A stretch of 64,000 bases of DNA from contig OX336345.1 in the NCBI GenBank assembly GCA_946902875.1, positions 16,523,395 through 16,587,394 on the forward strand. The letters are read 5' to 3'. The DNA comes from Nematopogon swammerdamellus (lineage: Eukaryota > Arthropoda > Insecta > Lepidoptera > Adelidae). Of this stretch, positions 23,045 to 32,504 are shown piece by piece. Below the pieces are notes generated by a model. The model made no database searches and was not told the origin of the DNA. It was given only the letters and a program-made list of their open reading frames with translations. The translations under genes were made by a program, and so were the position numbers. The stretch's first letter is position 1. Every line of letters begins with the position of its first letter.

Positions 23045-25052
23045 CACACCCTGGGAGAATCAATTATTTATTTAATTTTTATTTTATTTTTATTTATCTC
23101 TTTATTTCAGCCAACTAGGGCCATATTGACAATACATATTAAATGTCTTAACCTAAGAACTAAAATTACTTTTTCTCCACTTGTGTCTGTACGGGTCCCA
23201 ATAGAGACCCGTATGCGTCATATTAGTCTGCTGACGCGGTGAATCAGGTGCGCGTAGAGTGGGCGCAGATTGCGTCCGCGGCACGGGCGTCGGCACCGGC
23301 GCGGGCGTCGGCAGCGGCGCGGGCGTCGGCAGCGGCGCGGGCGTCGTCGGCGGCGGCGCGGGTTGCGTCTCCTGAATGTGCAGGACGGCAGTTGTAGACA
23401 GCTCCGGCGCGGCCTCAGCATACTTATGGCGCGCGACCTCACGATGAAGGTCGCGATTGTAGCGCCGGAACACCACCCCGGAGGGCCAAAACTCACTGCG
23501 AAGGAATGTCTTCACCTTCTCGGCAGGAATGCACAGCTTGAAAGCGCAAAAGTTCGTGTCAGCCCAGTGAGAAGGAAGAGCCTCGACACTCTCAACTCGC
23601 TCACCCTTATCCTGGACGTGGCGGATGAGGTCCTCGATCTTCATGTCCTTTCGCAGGCGAGACACGTAGATGAGAGCCGTGCGGGGAGCTGCCTTCAAAC
23701 AGCTCTCTTCAGGGGGCGCAGATCCGCGCTTATTGCCCCTCTTCCTTCTCTTCTTCCTGCTCTCGACGAGTACGAACCCGTCTTTGTCACGTGCAGCCTC
23801 CTGCCGACAGTCGGGACGCGGTTCCAAGCGCGGGGATACCATTGTTGTTTTCTCCACCGTTTTACTGATACGCTTCGTCATAGACCCGCGTCGCCTTTTC
23901 GGACGAGCGGCAACGGGGCGGGTGGGCGGAGGAGCGGGAGGGGTGCGCAGTGTAGAAGTCGAGGCATTAACAGCACCATCAGCGCTTACGTAGCATACCG
24001 GCGTCGATGTGCAATCGCTGGGTGACGACACTTGAGCACCTCGCCTGCGCATATTGATGTTGCGTACACTCAGCGTTTCGTTCGGTGTTCCCACTTGCGG
24101 AATGCGATCAGGCTGCAGAGACGGGGTTATCGGCCGGAGTGACTCGGAACATGACAATTTCTCAACTGCCTGTTTCAGCTGTTGAACTTCCGGGACGAGA
24201 GATGTTGGCCCCTACGCCGCTGTCGCTCCACAGTTTCCCTTCAGTTGAGCTATGTCCGCTTTTATGATCACCAAATCTTTCAGGAAGGCCGTAACGTCGA
24301 CGTGGTCGAAGGACACAGGCGGCAACTTATTGAGGTCGTACGCCACGAACCTTGGCACGTCGTCGGGGTCTGTCTGCTTTAAGATGGTGATGATGTCCTG
24401 GATAGTCTTCTTCTTCCGATTTTCTCCCTTGCGAGTCGGCCTTCTTGACGGAATGCACGCACAAAGCAGAACTCTCGCGGTCTCAACGTCATCTTCGGTG
24501 AAGGCGGACTCACAAATCCGGATGATGCTGACTTCATCCAAGACGTCCGCTGTATGGTTTATGAAGGCTAGTACTTCGTTCACAACCATATTGCATTTAT
24601 CGCACGCCATTTTCGCTTACTTCGCAGGTGCGTCTAGAGTGCATCGTGTGCGCGTCCGTCGCCGACCGATGCAAGCTCAGTACTATTATACCGCCATAAC
24701 AGTTCACTGTGTTCCGGTGCACCTCCCGGGGACCCAAAAGCAGGTGGTGATGGCTGTGGTGAGGAGTAGGTCAGTAATCCCGACGCGGATTCGCTGTTCC
24801 GACGTGATGCATCGACACGGTTGACAGGGAGACTCGGTGAGACGGTTATTCCGCTGGCCGCCCGCCGGTGGTACAGGGGCCCAATCGCGTCTAACCAACG
24901 CGAGAGGCTGCCCTGGTAAACCGGCGCATAATCCCGGAGTGGTCCGTCGTGCCGGTTGGTGAACGGAGTAGGGGTCCCGGCGGCCACTTCCGGGGGGAGG
25001 GGAGGGGGGGGGGGACCGGGGGCCCTTCCGTCTTCTGTGTCGGCGCACCACT
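23045..25052 (-). mobile_element. ORF1-only non-LTR element (minus strand)
   Basis: On the minus strand it runs from a GC-rich leader (25052-24611, with a C-run near 25000) through an ORF1-like frame. It then has a short 3' UTR with GGCTGAAATAAAGAGATAAA and a ragged A-rich tail ending near 23055. No endonuclease or reverse transcriptase follows ORF1, so it is a non-autonomous LINE or an internally deleted one. The 5' boundary abuts the head of the plus-strand LINE at 25148. Confidence 0.55.
23153..24610 (-). pseudogene. LINE ORF1-like nucleic-acid-binding protein, one in-frame TAG
   Basis: A single minus-strand frame of 486 codons starts ATG at 24610 (MACDKCNMVVNEV) and is open to 23153 except for one TAG at 24212-24214. 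The first part has a CDKC pair and the phrase DDVPRFVAYDLNKLPPVSFD. After the TAG come a short heptad-like segment (EVQQLKQAVEKL), a basic low-complexity linker, and a globular part with IYVSRLRKD, then FWPSGVVFRRY, which looks RRM-like. A Pro-rich repeat (P-T-P-A-P-L) precedes the end. I recognise this arrangement from ORF1 proteins of insect LINEs. Its role would be RNA binding in the retrotransposition particle. Confidence 0.65.
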
Positions 25053-25147
25053 AACCTGAGCAGTAAGCGAATAAGCTAGGGTCCACGCTTTGCCCGTGAA
25101 TCACCACAGCCACCCTTCACGCTCTTTCCCCCCCTCTTACTACAACC

Positions 25148-26722
25148 ATGGCAGTACAAAGAAAGAACAACTTTCAATCAGCTGTGCACACCCCTACACC
25201 ACTATTTAGCGTTGACTTGACCAACGTGCGGGGGTTGCACACCAATCTTAATGCCGTCAATCACCACGTGAAGAGGATGAAGCCGGCCTTGCTTTCTCGA
25301 CGAAAACGCAAATATCTCGCCCTGCCGACACTTCTTACCTGCACCACCCCGGCTACACCCTGGATGAAGCCTTCCGCTGGCGAGCCGGAGTCTGCCTGTT
25401 TGTCAGGGCTGATATTTCCTGTCGTCGCCTGCGCTGCATTGAGGACTCCGAGCTCTCAATACTCTGGCCTCACGTGGATCTGGGAACGGTGTCGGGGGTC
25501 CCAATAGGTCGCACTCTGGCAATGCGGAGACAGCTCGGTTATTCGAGTACCTGAGTGGAGCGGTAGACAAAGTCCAAGAGCGGTTCCCCACCGCGGATTT
25601 GGGTTTCCTTGGAGACTTCAATGCCCATCACAAGGCATGGCTAGGCTCCAGGAGAACTGACTTTGCGGGGAGAGCCGCCTACGACTTCGCCCTGACGCAT
25701 GGCCTGTCTCAACTGGTGGACCAGCCCACCAGGCTGCCAGATATAGACGGTCATGGACCCTCTCTGCTGGATCTTCCGCTGACGACAAACCCCACTGGAT
25801 ATAAAGTCTCAGTGAGAGCCCCGCCGGGTTCTTCTGATCATTGTTTAGTGGGGTCCACGGTGTCATCTTCGCCTCCTCAGTCCCGTACGCGTTCCTCCAA
25901 CGCGTCGAATTTGGCACTACGCGTCAGCAGATTAAGATGAGATGCGAGAACACTTCGCATCCTACCCTTGGAGAGAGATCTGCTTCAGTTCGGACGATCC
26001 GTCAAAATGCGGTAATACCGTTGCCGATGTGGTTCTGGGGGCAAAGGAAATGTTTATTCCCAGCGCCTCTGTCTACCTCGGTGGTAAAAGCCAACCATCG
26101 TATAGCCGCGACTGTGCTGATGCTGTCGCAGCTAAATGCACAGCTTATCGGGCATGGTCGCGTGCCCGTGCCGGACGTGAATCAAACGTATCCGAACAGA
26201 CGATGGAATACAACCGCCTCTCCAGATCCTGCAAAAGGGTTATTGCCAGGGCCAAATTTGACTACATCGGCGACAGACTGAACCAGCACCCAACTGGGAG
26301 CTGTGAGTTCTGGTCTCTCGCCAAATCTGTCGAGTCGAATTTCTGCCGCTCCTCTCTTCCACCTCTGCAGTGTCTTGGAGGCTCACTTGCCCACTCCGCA
26401 AAGGAGAAAGCCGACTTACTGGTATCTCTCTTTGCGGGGAACTTCAACCTGGACGATGGGGGTGCCACTCCCCCATCCATACCTAGGTGTGAGAACTCCA
26501 TGCCGGAAGTACAGTTTCGATAACAGACTGTACTGGCGGAGTTTCTCTCCCTATACGTCAGGAAAGCGTGTGGGCCGGAAAAGATTCCTGCATTGGTGTT
26601 AAAATAGTGTGCTCCCGAGCTGGCTCCAGTGCTGACGCGCCTATTCCGTATCTCCTACTCCAATGGCAGTGTGCCGGCGGTTTGGAAATCTGCGTTTGTG
26701 CAAGCGGACCCCAAAAAGGTTT
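25148..26722 (+). pseudogene. Jockey-like LINE ORF2, endonuclease to start of RT
   Basis: Three shifted frames together give a lepidopteran jockey-like ORF2. The start is NVRGLHTNLNAVNHHV. The apurinic endonuclease motifs follow: GDFNAHHKAWLGS (catalytic D and N) and SSDHCL (the SDH triad). After the endonuclease come SYPWREICFSSDD, then AHSAKEKADLLVSLFAG and ENSMPEVQFR. The beginning of the reverse transcriptase (APELAPVLTRLFR, VWKSAFVQADPKK) closes the copy. Frameshifts lie near 25300, 25500 and 25850, with a stop at 26521. The copy ends exactly at a T-run that is the inverted poly(A) of the next LINE piece. Confidence 0.8.
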
Positions 26723-27603
26723 TTTTTTATTGACAGCACGTCGTATGGCGCCGAGCCACCCATAAGGTGTCTAACGACGCCCATGGACATTCGGTCGTAT
26801 GCGGGGGTTCCGAATGCCATGCCGGCCTGTATGGTGCCCATTCACGGCCCTCTTGAAGGACCCGAGACTGTACTTGGGGGGAAATATATGTGCAGGTAGA
26901 GCGTTCCAGAGTTTACCGGTTCTGTAGAGGAAAGATCTGCAGAATCGATTGGTACGCATCCGCGGTAAGTCCAGCGTGTAGGAATGCAATCCCTGCCCAG
27001 TGCGCGTTGTGCGAAGGTGGAAAGGGGACGGCGGGATCACATTAAACGACCCTCCGAGTATTCCCCACGGAATAAGCGATAGAATACACTTAGGGAGCCG
27101 ACACCCCTACGGTGTTGCAGTGGTTCTAGATCGCAGGACACTTCGGGGTCACCCACTAGTCGCACGGTTCGACGCTGGATTGAGTCCACAGGCGCAAGCT
27201 GGTATTTGGCAGAGCCATCCCACAGGTGCGAGCAGTACTCCAAGCAGGACCTGATCTGCGATTTATAGAGAAGCAGCTTTTGGTGTGAAGTACCGTCGCA
27301 CCTTATTGAGTACGCCCAGCTTTTTAGAAGCCAGCTTGGCCTTCCCCTCGATATGGCGACGAAAGTTCAGGTCGTGCGACAGTTCGACTCCGAGGACCCC
27401 GAGGTGTTCACTTAATTTAAGCGACGTGCCTTGGAATGAAGGAGCCGGTGTGAACGCCGCTCTCTTCGCACTGAACACGCGAACTTGTGTCTTGGAAGCG
27501 TTGAAGTCGACCAAATTACTACGGTCCTATTCGGAAATAGAGTCGAGTGTGTGTTCGAGCTCAGACACAAGTCTTCGCCTCTTCTCATCCACAACATCGC
27601 GAC
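26723..27603 (-). pseudogene. Jockey-like LINE ORF2 C-terminus and 3' UTR (minus)
   Basis: Read from 27603 downward: RRLVSELEHTLDSI, a stop, NLVDFNASKTQVRVFSAKRA, GVELSHDLNFRRHIEG, KAKLASKKLGVLNK, YCSHLWDGSAKYQLAPVDSI, SFLYRTGKLWNALPAHIFP. The 3' UTR follows (CTTATGGGTGGCTCGGCGCC) and a poly(A) at 26723-26733. This is the thumb and connection part of the reverse transcriptase. Upstream parts of the same copy lie beyond the hAT (28796-29076) and the LTR insertion (31093-31402). Confidence 0.85.
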
Positions 27604-28795
27604 TAGAGCATGCAGAACCGGAGTTGAGTTCAAGTTCGATTTTCAGCGTACTCTTAGAGAGCAACTCCGGTTTTCTCCGATTTTTTTCGAGTTTCAAGAA
27701 ATTTCTTAGAATTGGCTCGAAAGGCAGAAAGAAATTAACTATTATAACGATTATAAACGTATTGAATAAAACTCACTAGTGTACGAGTATTCATTATTTT
27801 TAAATTTAAAATAAAAAAATCAATACATGCAGTTGGAATAGAACAGCAAAGTTGTATCTTTCTTGTTCATTCTATTTTATTATATCTTCATAATTTGTGG
27901 TTTACAATTCAATAAAAGATCTGTAGATTTTTATACATAATATTTATTATATTTTTTCTTACATTGTATAATCAAACTGTTACATTCAGTTATCCGAATT
28001 ATTTGACTGAAAGTATGATCGCAAAAATAAAAGTTGGTCGATTGTATCATCACCAAGTCCGCTCCTCAGTGACCGGCTGAGGTACCCAGCTGCCGAGAAG
28101 ACTCGCTCTGCCTCAACGCTAGTAGGTGTTATACTCAAAAGGTATTCGTATAGTATTTTGAGGCAATGGCAATTGACATGGCATTTTGACACTGACATTG
28201 CATGTTTCTTTCCAGTACAAAAGGGGTTTATGTTGGTTTTTTTTTAAGAATAAAGGTAATTAATTGGTTTTAAAACTTTAGTGACAAACTTGTCTTAAAA
28301 CAGATGTATAAGTATAGTTTTATGTAATAAAAAGTATTAATAAAGTTAGTACAAAAAAAGTTATAAGGTGATTAACTTAAAAAATTCAATTGTGAAAAAT
28401 TTAGCTCAACTGACAAAGCATGTTATTTCCCTGTACCCTTACGTACATGCTTCGAGAGCATAATATGCTCTCGAAGCACGTCACTATTGTATTTTTGAAA
28501 TTCATTCTCATAAACTTGTATATTCGTTGTTTAACGAAGAAGGACGAACGCCCGCCGCGCGAAGCAGCGAGCGAGCCGTAGTCAAAGAATATAATACTAC
28601 TGCCGTAGTCCCCGGCACCCGCAGTTTAATTTGGCGCCAGAGCGAGCAGTGGCAGTCCAATTTGGCGCGGAAAGACATTTTAGATTTTTTTCATTTTCTG
28701 GTTTTGGAAGTTTCAAGCCCGGTTTTGAAAAAGGGTCGATTTCGGTCCGATTTTCGGTTTTTTTCGATTTCCGATGTTCGGTTTTGCATGCTCTA
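27604..28795 (-). mobile_element. hAT DNA transposon, 1,192 bp, with 8-bp target duplication
   Basis: Terminal inverted repeats start TAGAGCATGCAGAACCGG at 27604 and TAGAGCATGCAAAACCG on the complement of the end at 28795. The duplication ATCGCGAC flanks both sides (27596-27603 and 28796-28803), the 8 bp expected of hAT. Removing the element restores the reading order of the interrupted LINE. The interior keeps only the C-terminal dimerisation region of the transposase, so this is an internally deleted, non-autonomous copy. A 14-bp-arm hairpin (TGCTTCGAGAGCAT) lies near 28448-28478. Confidence 0.9.
27986..28198 (-). pseudogene. hAT transposase C-terminal dimerisation region (hATC)
   Basis: A 70-codon frame contains LYEYLLSITPTSVEAERVFS, then AAGYLSRSLRSGLGDD and QLLFLRSYF. 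This is the canonical hATC signature (AERVFSxAG...R..L....L.FLR.N). The N-terminal zinc finger and the RNase-H-like catalytic domain are absent. In intact relatives this region mediates transposase dimerisation in the nucleus. Confidence 0.85.
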
Positions 28796-29076
28796 ATCGC
28801 GACTGGCTGAAGGGTGACTGGTGTAGGATCCGTGTGCCGTACTGTCATCAATGTATGTTGCCCAGAGACAGCATATCATTGATATGCAGAAGAAACAGCG
28901 TGGGTGACAACACAGATCCTTGGGGTACGCCGGCGTTCACTGACATAGCGTCCGACGAGCAACCGTAGTGCACGGTTGCTGAATGAATGCTACACCCATG
29001 TAGGAAGTCGGCGACCTAGTCACAGAGGCCAGAAGAAAGTCCGTAAGCCGGCAATTTGCCCAAGTGCGACTTGTGC
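28796..29076 (-). pseudogene. Jockey-like LINE RT palm fragment, damaged active site
   Basis: The frame read downward from 29076 gives WHKSHLGKLPAYGLSSGLCD, a stop, VADFLHGCSIH, VNAGVPQGSVLSPTLFLLHI and NDMLSLGNIH. The expected next motif is the catalytic YADD. Here about 8 bp are missing, so the frame breaks after IH and resumes with DDST. The fragment continues 27595-26723 across the hAT and 31402-31097 across the LTR insertion. Confidence 0.85.
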
Positions 29077-29691
29077 TGTCACGTAGTGAATTTTAATAGC
29101 GGACTGTCGAAATGCGTTTACCGAAGTGTCAGAGACACATTGCCAGTACGGAGGAAAATGCTCCGTACTAAGGCTTCGGTACACGTGAGACGTCCGTTAT
29201 TTTCAACATTATTACTGACAACCTACATTTCTGAAAATTCAATCACACATATCTCGGCGTACTACACTCTCACTACGTAACCGAGCACACATTATTATAT
29301 CATTTACCGAGCGTGAATTTCCAGGATCTCTTCCCGCTGTCAGCCCATACTAAAATTATATATTGTTTGACGTAACGAAAAAGATCGCAAGCGTCTGTAT
29401 GGAAATCGATTTGCCGAAGGGGGCAACACCGCACATCGCGGTGTTGATTAATGGGTTGCCAGGCGGTTAAAATATATCCTAAATAGACGGGAATTCACAC
29501 TCGCCTCGGTTACACTTATCAAATTTATTAAGTCAGACATCATCTGAGGATCCCTAGTTGAGGTCCATTATTATTAACAAATGGTGTTACAGGCCTTCAG
29601 CCACTTACATCCACGTAACAACATACAGTGCGCGTCGCTGCGTGCTAGCCGACTTCATTCCGCAGCCACACTACAAACGCGCGCTGTCATC

Positions 29692-29698
29692 TATAAAA
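29692..29698 (+). promoter_or_regulatory. TATA box of the LTR
   Basis: TATAAAA preceded by GCGCGCTGTCATC and followed by GCGGGACTCGG. An AATAAA polyadenylation signal follows at 29752. The order is what an LTR U3-R needs. No test of activity is possible from sequence. Confidence 0.6.
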
Positions 29699-29967
29699 GC
29701 GGGACTCGGTGAACTAAGACTTCACTTCTTTTGCATTATTTCTCCGCTTCGAATAAAAATATAACGCGCTCGATCTGCCGCCGTGAGTTTCACTAGTCTA
29801 CTTCGCGACCGCGCCGCTGCCGACGAGCCGCGGCTCTGCACCACCGCCGCCGGTCACGCGTCGTCGAGCCCTCCCTCACGGACGCCTGCAGCCGTGCAAC
29901 ACAGCGTTGAGAGAGGAGTCCCCACAGCCAGGGTTACGGGTAACATTACACTCTCTTCAGCTCTGCC

Positions 29968-30464
29968 GTGTACCGTGCCTGCTTTCTGTACCGTGTGGGG
30001 TCGGTACCTAAAAAGAATAGCCCCACTGCATCTCTCCCCGTCGCATGTCGTAAAAGTCGACTAAGGGATAAGAAAATTCGTCAGCCTCGGTAGCTCAGTG
30101 GCGCGGTTGGTTAGTCAACCGTTATTAAGCAACGCTGAGCGCGGTCAGTGTTTGGATGGGTGACCGCTCGACCGTTGGAGGCTGACCGTGGTTCGGATTC
30201 CACGTTAAACTGTAGGTCCCTTCCCTTCTTACCTTACTAGGTGGTAGGGTTTATCCCGGCCGGGTTGGTACCACCGCACTGAACGAAACGTCGGTCGAAA
30301 CGGCTATGTAAATAGTTCGTGTTTTCCGTCCAGTTTAGTGTAGCCGACATGAAATGAAGGGAAGCACTGACATGGCACCTAGTTCACCCTGTGTTATGGG
30401 CTGACATCACGGATGTTGTAGGTGATGTAGCCAACCGTGTCAGGTTCCATAAAAAAAAAAAAAA
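29968..30464 (+). mobile_element. SINE (family B) with 5S-rRNA-like promoter, target duplication
   Basis: Flanked by AGCTCTGCC on both sides (29959-29967 and 30465-30473) and ended by a 15-16 nt poly(A). The module AGCCCCACTGCATCTC leads. Then come a tRNA-like A box (TAGCTCAGTGG, 30091) and a stretch at 30125-30168 (TTAAGCAACGCTGAGC, TTTGGATGGGTGACCGC) matching the internal control region of 5S rRNA genes. The core AAACTGTAGGTCCCTTCCCT is shared with SINE family A. The 3' end (GATGTAGCCAACCGTGTCAG) recurs at 38.6, 39.2, 39.4, 46.8, 47.4 and 49.0 kb. Confidence 0.8.
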
Positions 30465-30632
30465 AGCTCTGCCTTGCCTGTCGCTTGTGAGACACCGCCG
30501 GCCTAGCGGTTGTCGTTGCGCTTCACGCACAAAATTGTATAACGCCTCTGTGTATTTTTCTCTCTTCCCATCCACAGGGCACCGTGATATGTGTGCACTA
30601 TATAATGTGGGTGTGTTTGTGTGTGTGTGCAG

Positions 30633-30755
30633 CTTCTACGTCTACACGTAGACCCTTCTACGTCTACACGTAGTTCCTTCTACGTCTACACGTAGACATT
30701 TCTACGTTCCACGTAGACTTCTACGTTTCTACTCTTCTACTGTACTTCTACGTTC
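30633..30755. repeat. 22-bp tandem repeat of CTACGTCTACACGTAG
   Basis: Three near-perfect 22-bp units start at 30634, 30656 and 30678, then degenerate ones follow. Each holds ACGTCTACACGTAG, which is itself nearly palindromic. The array lies inside the LTR after the nested SINE. Confidence 0.85.
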
Positions 30756-31092
30756 TCCGTCCGAGGACGCCCGCATCGTCTGCGTCGGCACAGCCGGTAC
30801 GAGCCATCTGGACACTGCTCCTCGTCCGGCTGTCCGAAGCAAGAAAATTTTGAAGAGGGTGGGGAACGAGCTACGCGTCGGAGGCATCGTGTCGGCCTCT
30901 CCGCGAAGACCTTAGTCTCCTTCCCCCGAAGATAAGTTCTCGGATAAAGTCGTAGTTCTTAATCGATTAGCTCGGTCGTCACCACCTACGATGCTCAAGT
31001 GATTTTGTAACTCACACCACGATAAACGACATAAACGATCCATCTAAATTTTCTGAGCCTTATTTCATGTTCATATATCCCTTAACGGTTCA

Positions 31093-31402
31093 GTGCCAGA
31101 CCCGGTCAAATGCCTTGGCAATATCAAGGCCAATTGCCAAGGATTCACCATGACCTTCAAGCGATTCCCCCCAAAGGTGAGTGACGTACGCTAGGAGATC
31201 ACCAGCAGGTCGTTTTGGCCGGAAGCCGTATTGCCGGTCGCTGATGAGTTCATTCGTCTCTAGGTACTTCATGAGCTGCGCATTGATAATGCGCTCCATC
31301 ACCTTACAGAGAAGGGAGGTTATCGCTATAGGTCGGTAGTTTGACGGGTTTGAGCGGTCACCCTTTTTGGGGACCGCTTGCACAAACGCAGATTTCCCGT
31401 CC
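31093..31402 (-). pseudogene. Jockey-like LINE RT fingers/palm (minus)
   Basis: From 31402 downward the frame reads KSAFVQAVPKKGDRSNPSNY, RPIAITSLLCKVMERIINAQ, ISDRQYGFRPKRPAGDLLAY and LDIAKAFDRVWH. These are reverse transcriptase motifs 1 to 3, including the first catalytic Asp in LDIAKAFD. This part is uninterrupted. The copy continues at 29076 after the LTR insertion. The 5' end joins inverted LINE sequence at 31402 through a short GC-rich overlap. Confidence 0.85.
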
Positions 31403-32172
31403 CCTTTCCACCTTCGCACCACGCGCACTGGGCAGGGATTGCATCCCTACACGCTGGACTCACCGCGGATGCGTACCAATCGATTTTGCAGATCTTTCCT
31501 CTACAGAACCGATAAACTCTGGACCTGAACTTTCGTCGCCATACCGAGGGGAAGGCCAAGCTGGCTTCTAAAAAGCTGGGCGTACTCAATAAATAAGGTG
31601 CGACGGTACTTCACGCCGGACCAAAAGCTGCTTCTGTATAAATCGCAGATCAGGTACTGCTCGCACCTGTGGGATGGCTCTGCCAAATACTAGCTTGCGC
31701 CTCTGGACTCAATTCAGCGTCGAGCCGTGCGACTAGTGGTGACCCCGAAGTGTCCTGCGATCTAGAACCACTGCAACACCGCAGGGATGTCGGCTCCCTA
31801 AGTGTGTTCTATCGCTTATTCCATGGGGAGTGCTTGGAGGAGCTCTTTAATGCGATCCCGCCGTCCTCTTTCCACCTTTGCACCATGCGCACTGGGCAGG
31901 GATTGCATTCCTACACGCTGGACTTACCGCGGATGCGTACCAATCGATTCTGCAGATCTTTCCTCTACAGAACCGGTAAACTCTGGAACGCTCTCCCTGC
32001 CCATATATTTCCCCCCAAGTACAGTCTCGGGTCCTCAAGAGGGCCGTGATTGGGCACCAGTCAGGCCGGCATGGCATTCGCAACCCCCGCATACGACCGA
32101 ATATCCATGGGCGTCGTTAGACACCTTATGGGTGGCTCGGCGCCATATGTCGCGCTGTCAATAAAAAAAAAT
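31403..32172 (+). pseudogene. Jockey-like LINE ORF2 C-terminus and 3' end (plus), rearranged
   Basis: First a 110-bp piece (RTTRTGQGLHPYT, TNRFCRSFLYRTDKLW), then from about 31513 the preceding part of the protein (LNFRRHTEGKAKLASKKLGV), so order is disturbed. Reading continues through LQHRRDVGSLSVFYRLFHGE, SFHLCTMRTGQGLHSYTLDL, KLWNALPAHIFPPKYSLGS, the 3' UTR and a poly(A) at 32161-32170. Frameshifts are present. It is an inverted partner of 26723-27514. Confidence 0.8.
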
Positions 32173-32260
32173 ATCTCGATTTGGACTCGAACCTGGAACT
32201 CCGGCTTGAGCCGCCGCCAGCGCGTTGCTAATTTCGCTATCGGGTCGTGATGTATCTTTC
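32173..32260 (-). repeat. tRNA-like SINE head fragment
   Basis: The minus strand has CCCGATAGCGAAATTAGCAA (A-box-like) and CCAGGTTCGAGTCC (B box GGTTCGAGTCC) at tRNA-like spacing. It follows directly after the LINE poly(A). The SINE body is not identified. Confidence 0.5.
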
Positions 32261-32504
32261 TCCAAATCTCGAACTGTTTCGGCTTCTATGTAGTAGTAGG
32301 TATGACGCATTTACCTGCATTCAGTCAACTTGCATGATTCCATATTGAATCTTGTCGCCAAATTCGTATTTGGCATCGGACACTAGAAGTTGACTGGGGA
32401 TTTTTTACATTTTATTTTTATTTGTTAGAACTAAGCATCTATCTTGCTTTTTTATGTCTTGACTACATAAATACAAAGCCGAAAAATGAATGGAAAAGAT
32501 ATAT

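Larger units (their letters stand above)
29077..31092 (+). mobile_element. Solo LTR-like insertion with 4-bp target duplication
   Basis: The insertion begins TGTCACGTAGTG and ends AACGGTTCA, giving the TG...CA ends of an LTR. GTGC is duplicated on both sides (29073-29076 and 31093-31096). Excising it rejoins the LINE frame between FDRVWH and KSHLG. Without the nested SINE it is about 1.5 kb. It has a TATA box (29692) and an AATAAA signal 60 bp later (29752). No gag-pol and no second LTR are seen, hence a solo LTR. A BEL/Pao-type origin is possible. Strand is inferred from TATA and AATAAA. Confidence 0.7.

Noticed and set aside
23270..24025. 251-codon plus-strand frame rich in Arg
   Set aside because: It is the antisense shadow of the GC-rich ORF1 frame on the minus strand.
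30125..30168. Possible 5S rRNA gene
   Set aside because: Only the internal control region matches; the 5' third and the 3' end of 5S rRNA are missing and the block sits inside a retroposon.
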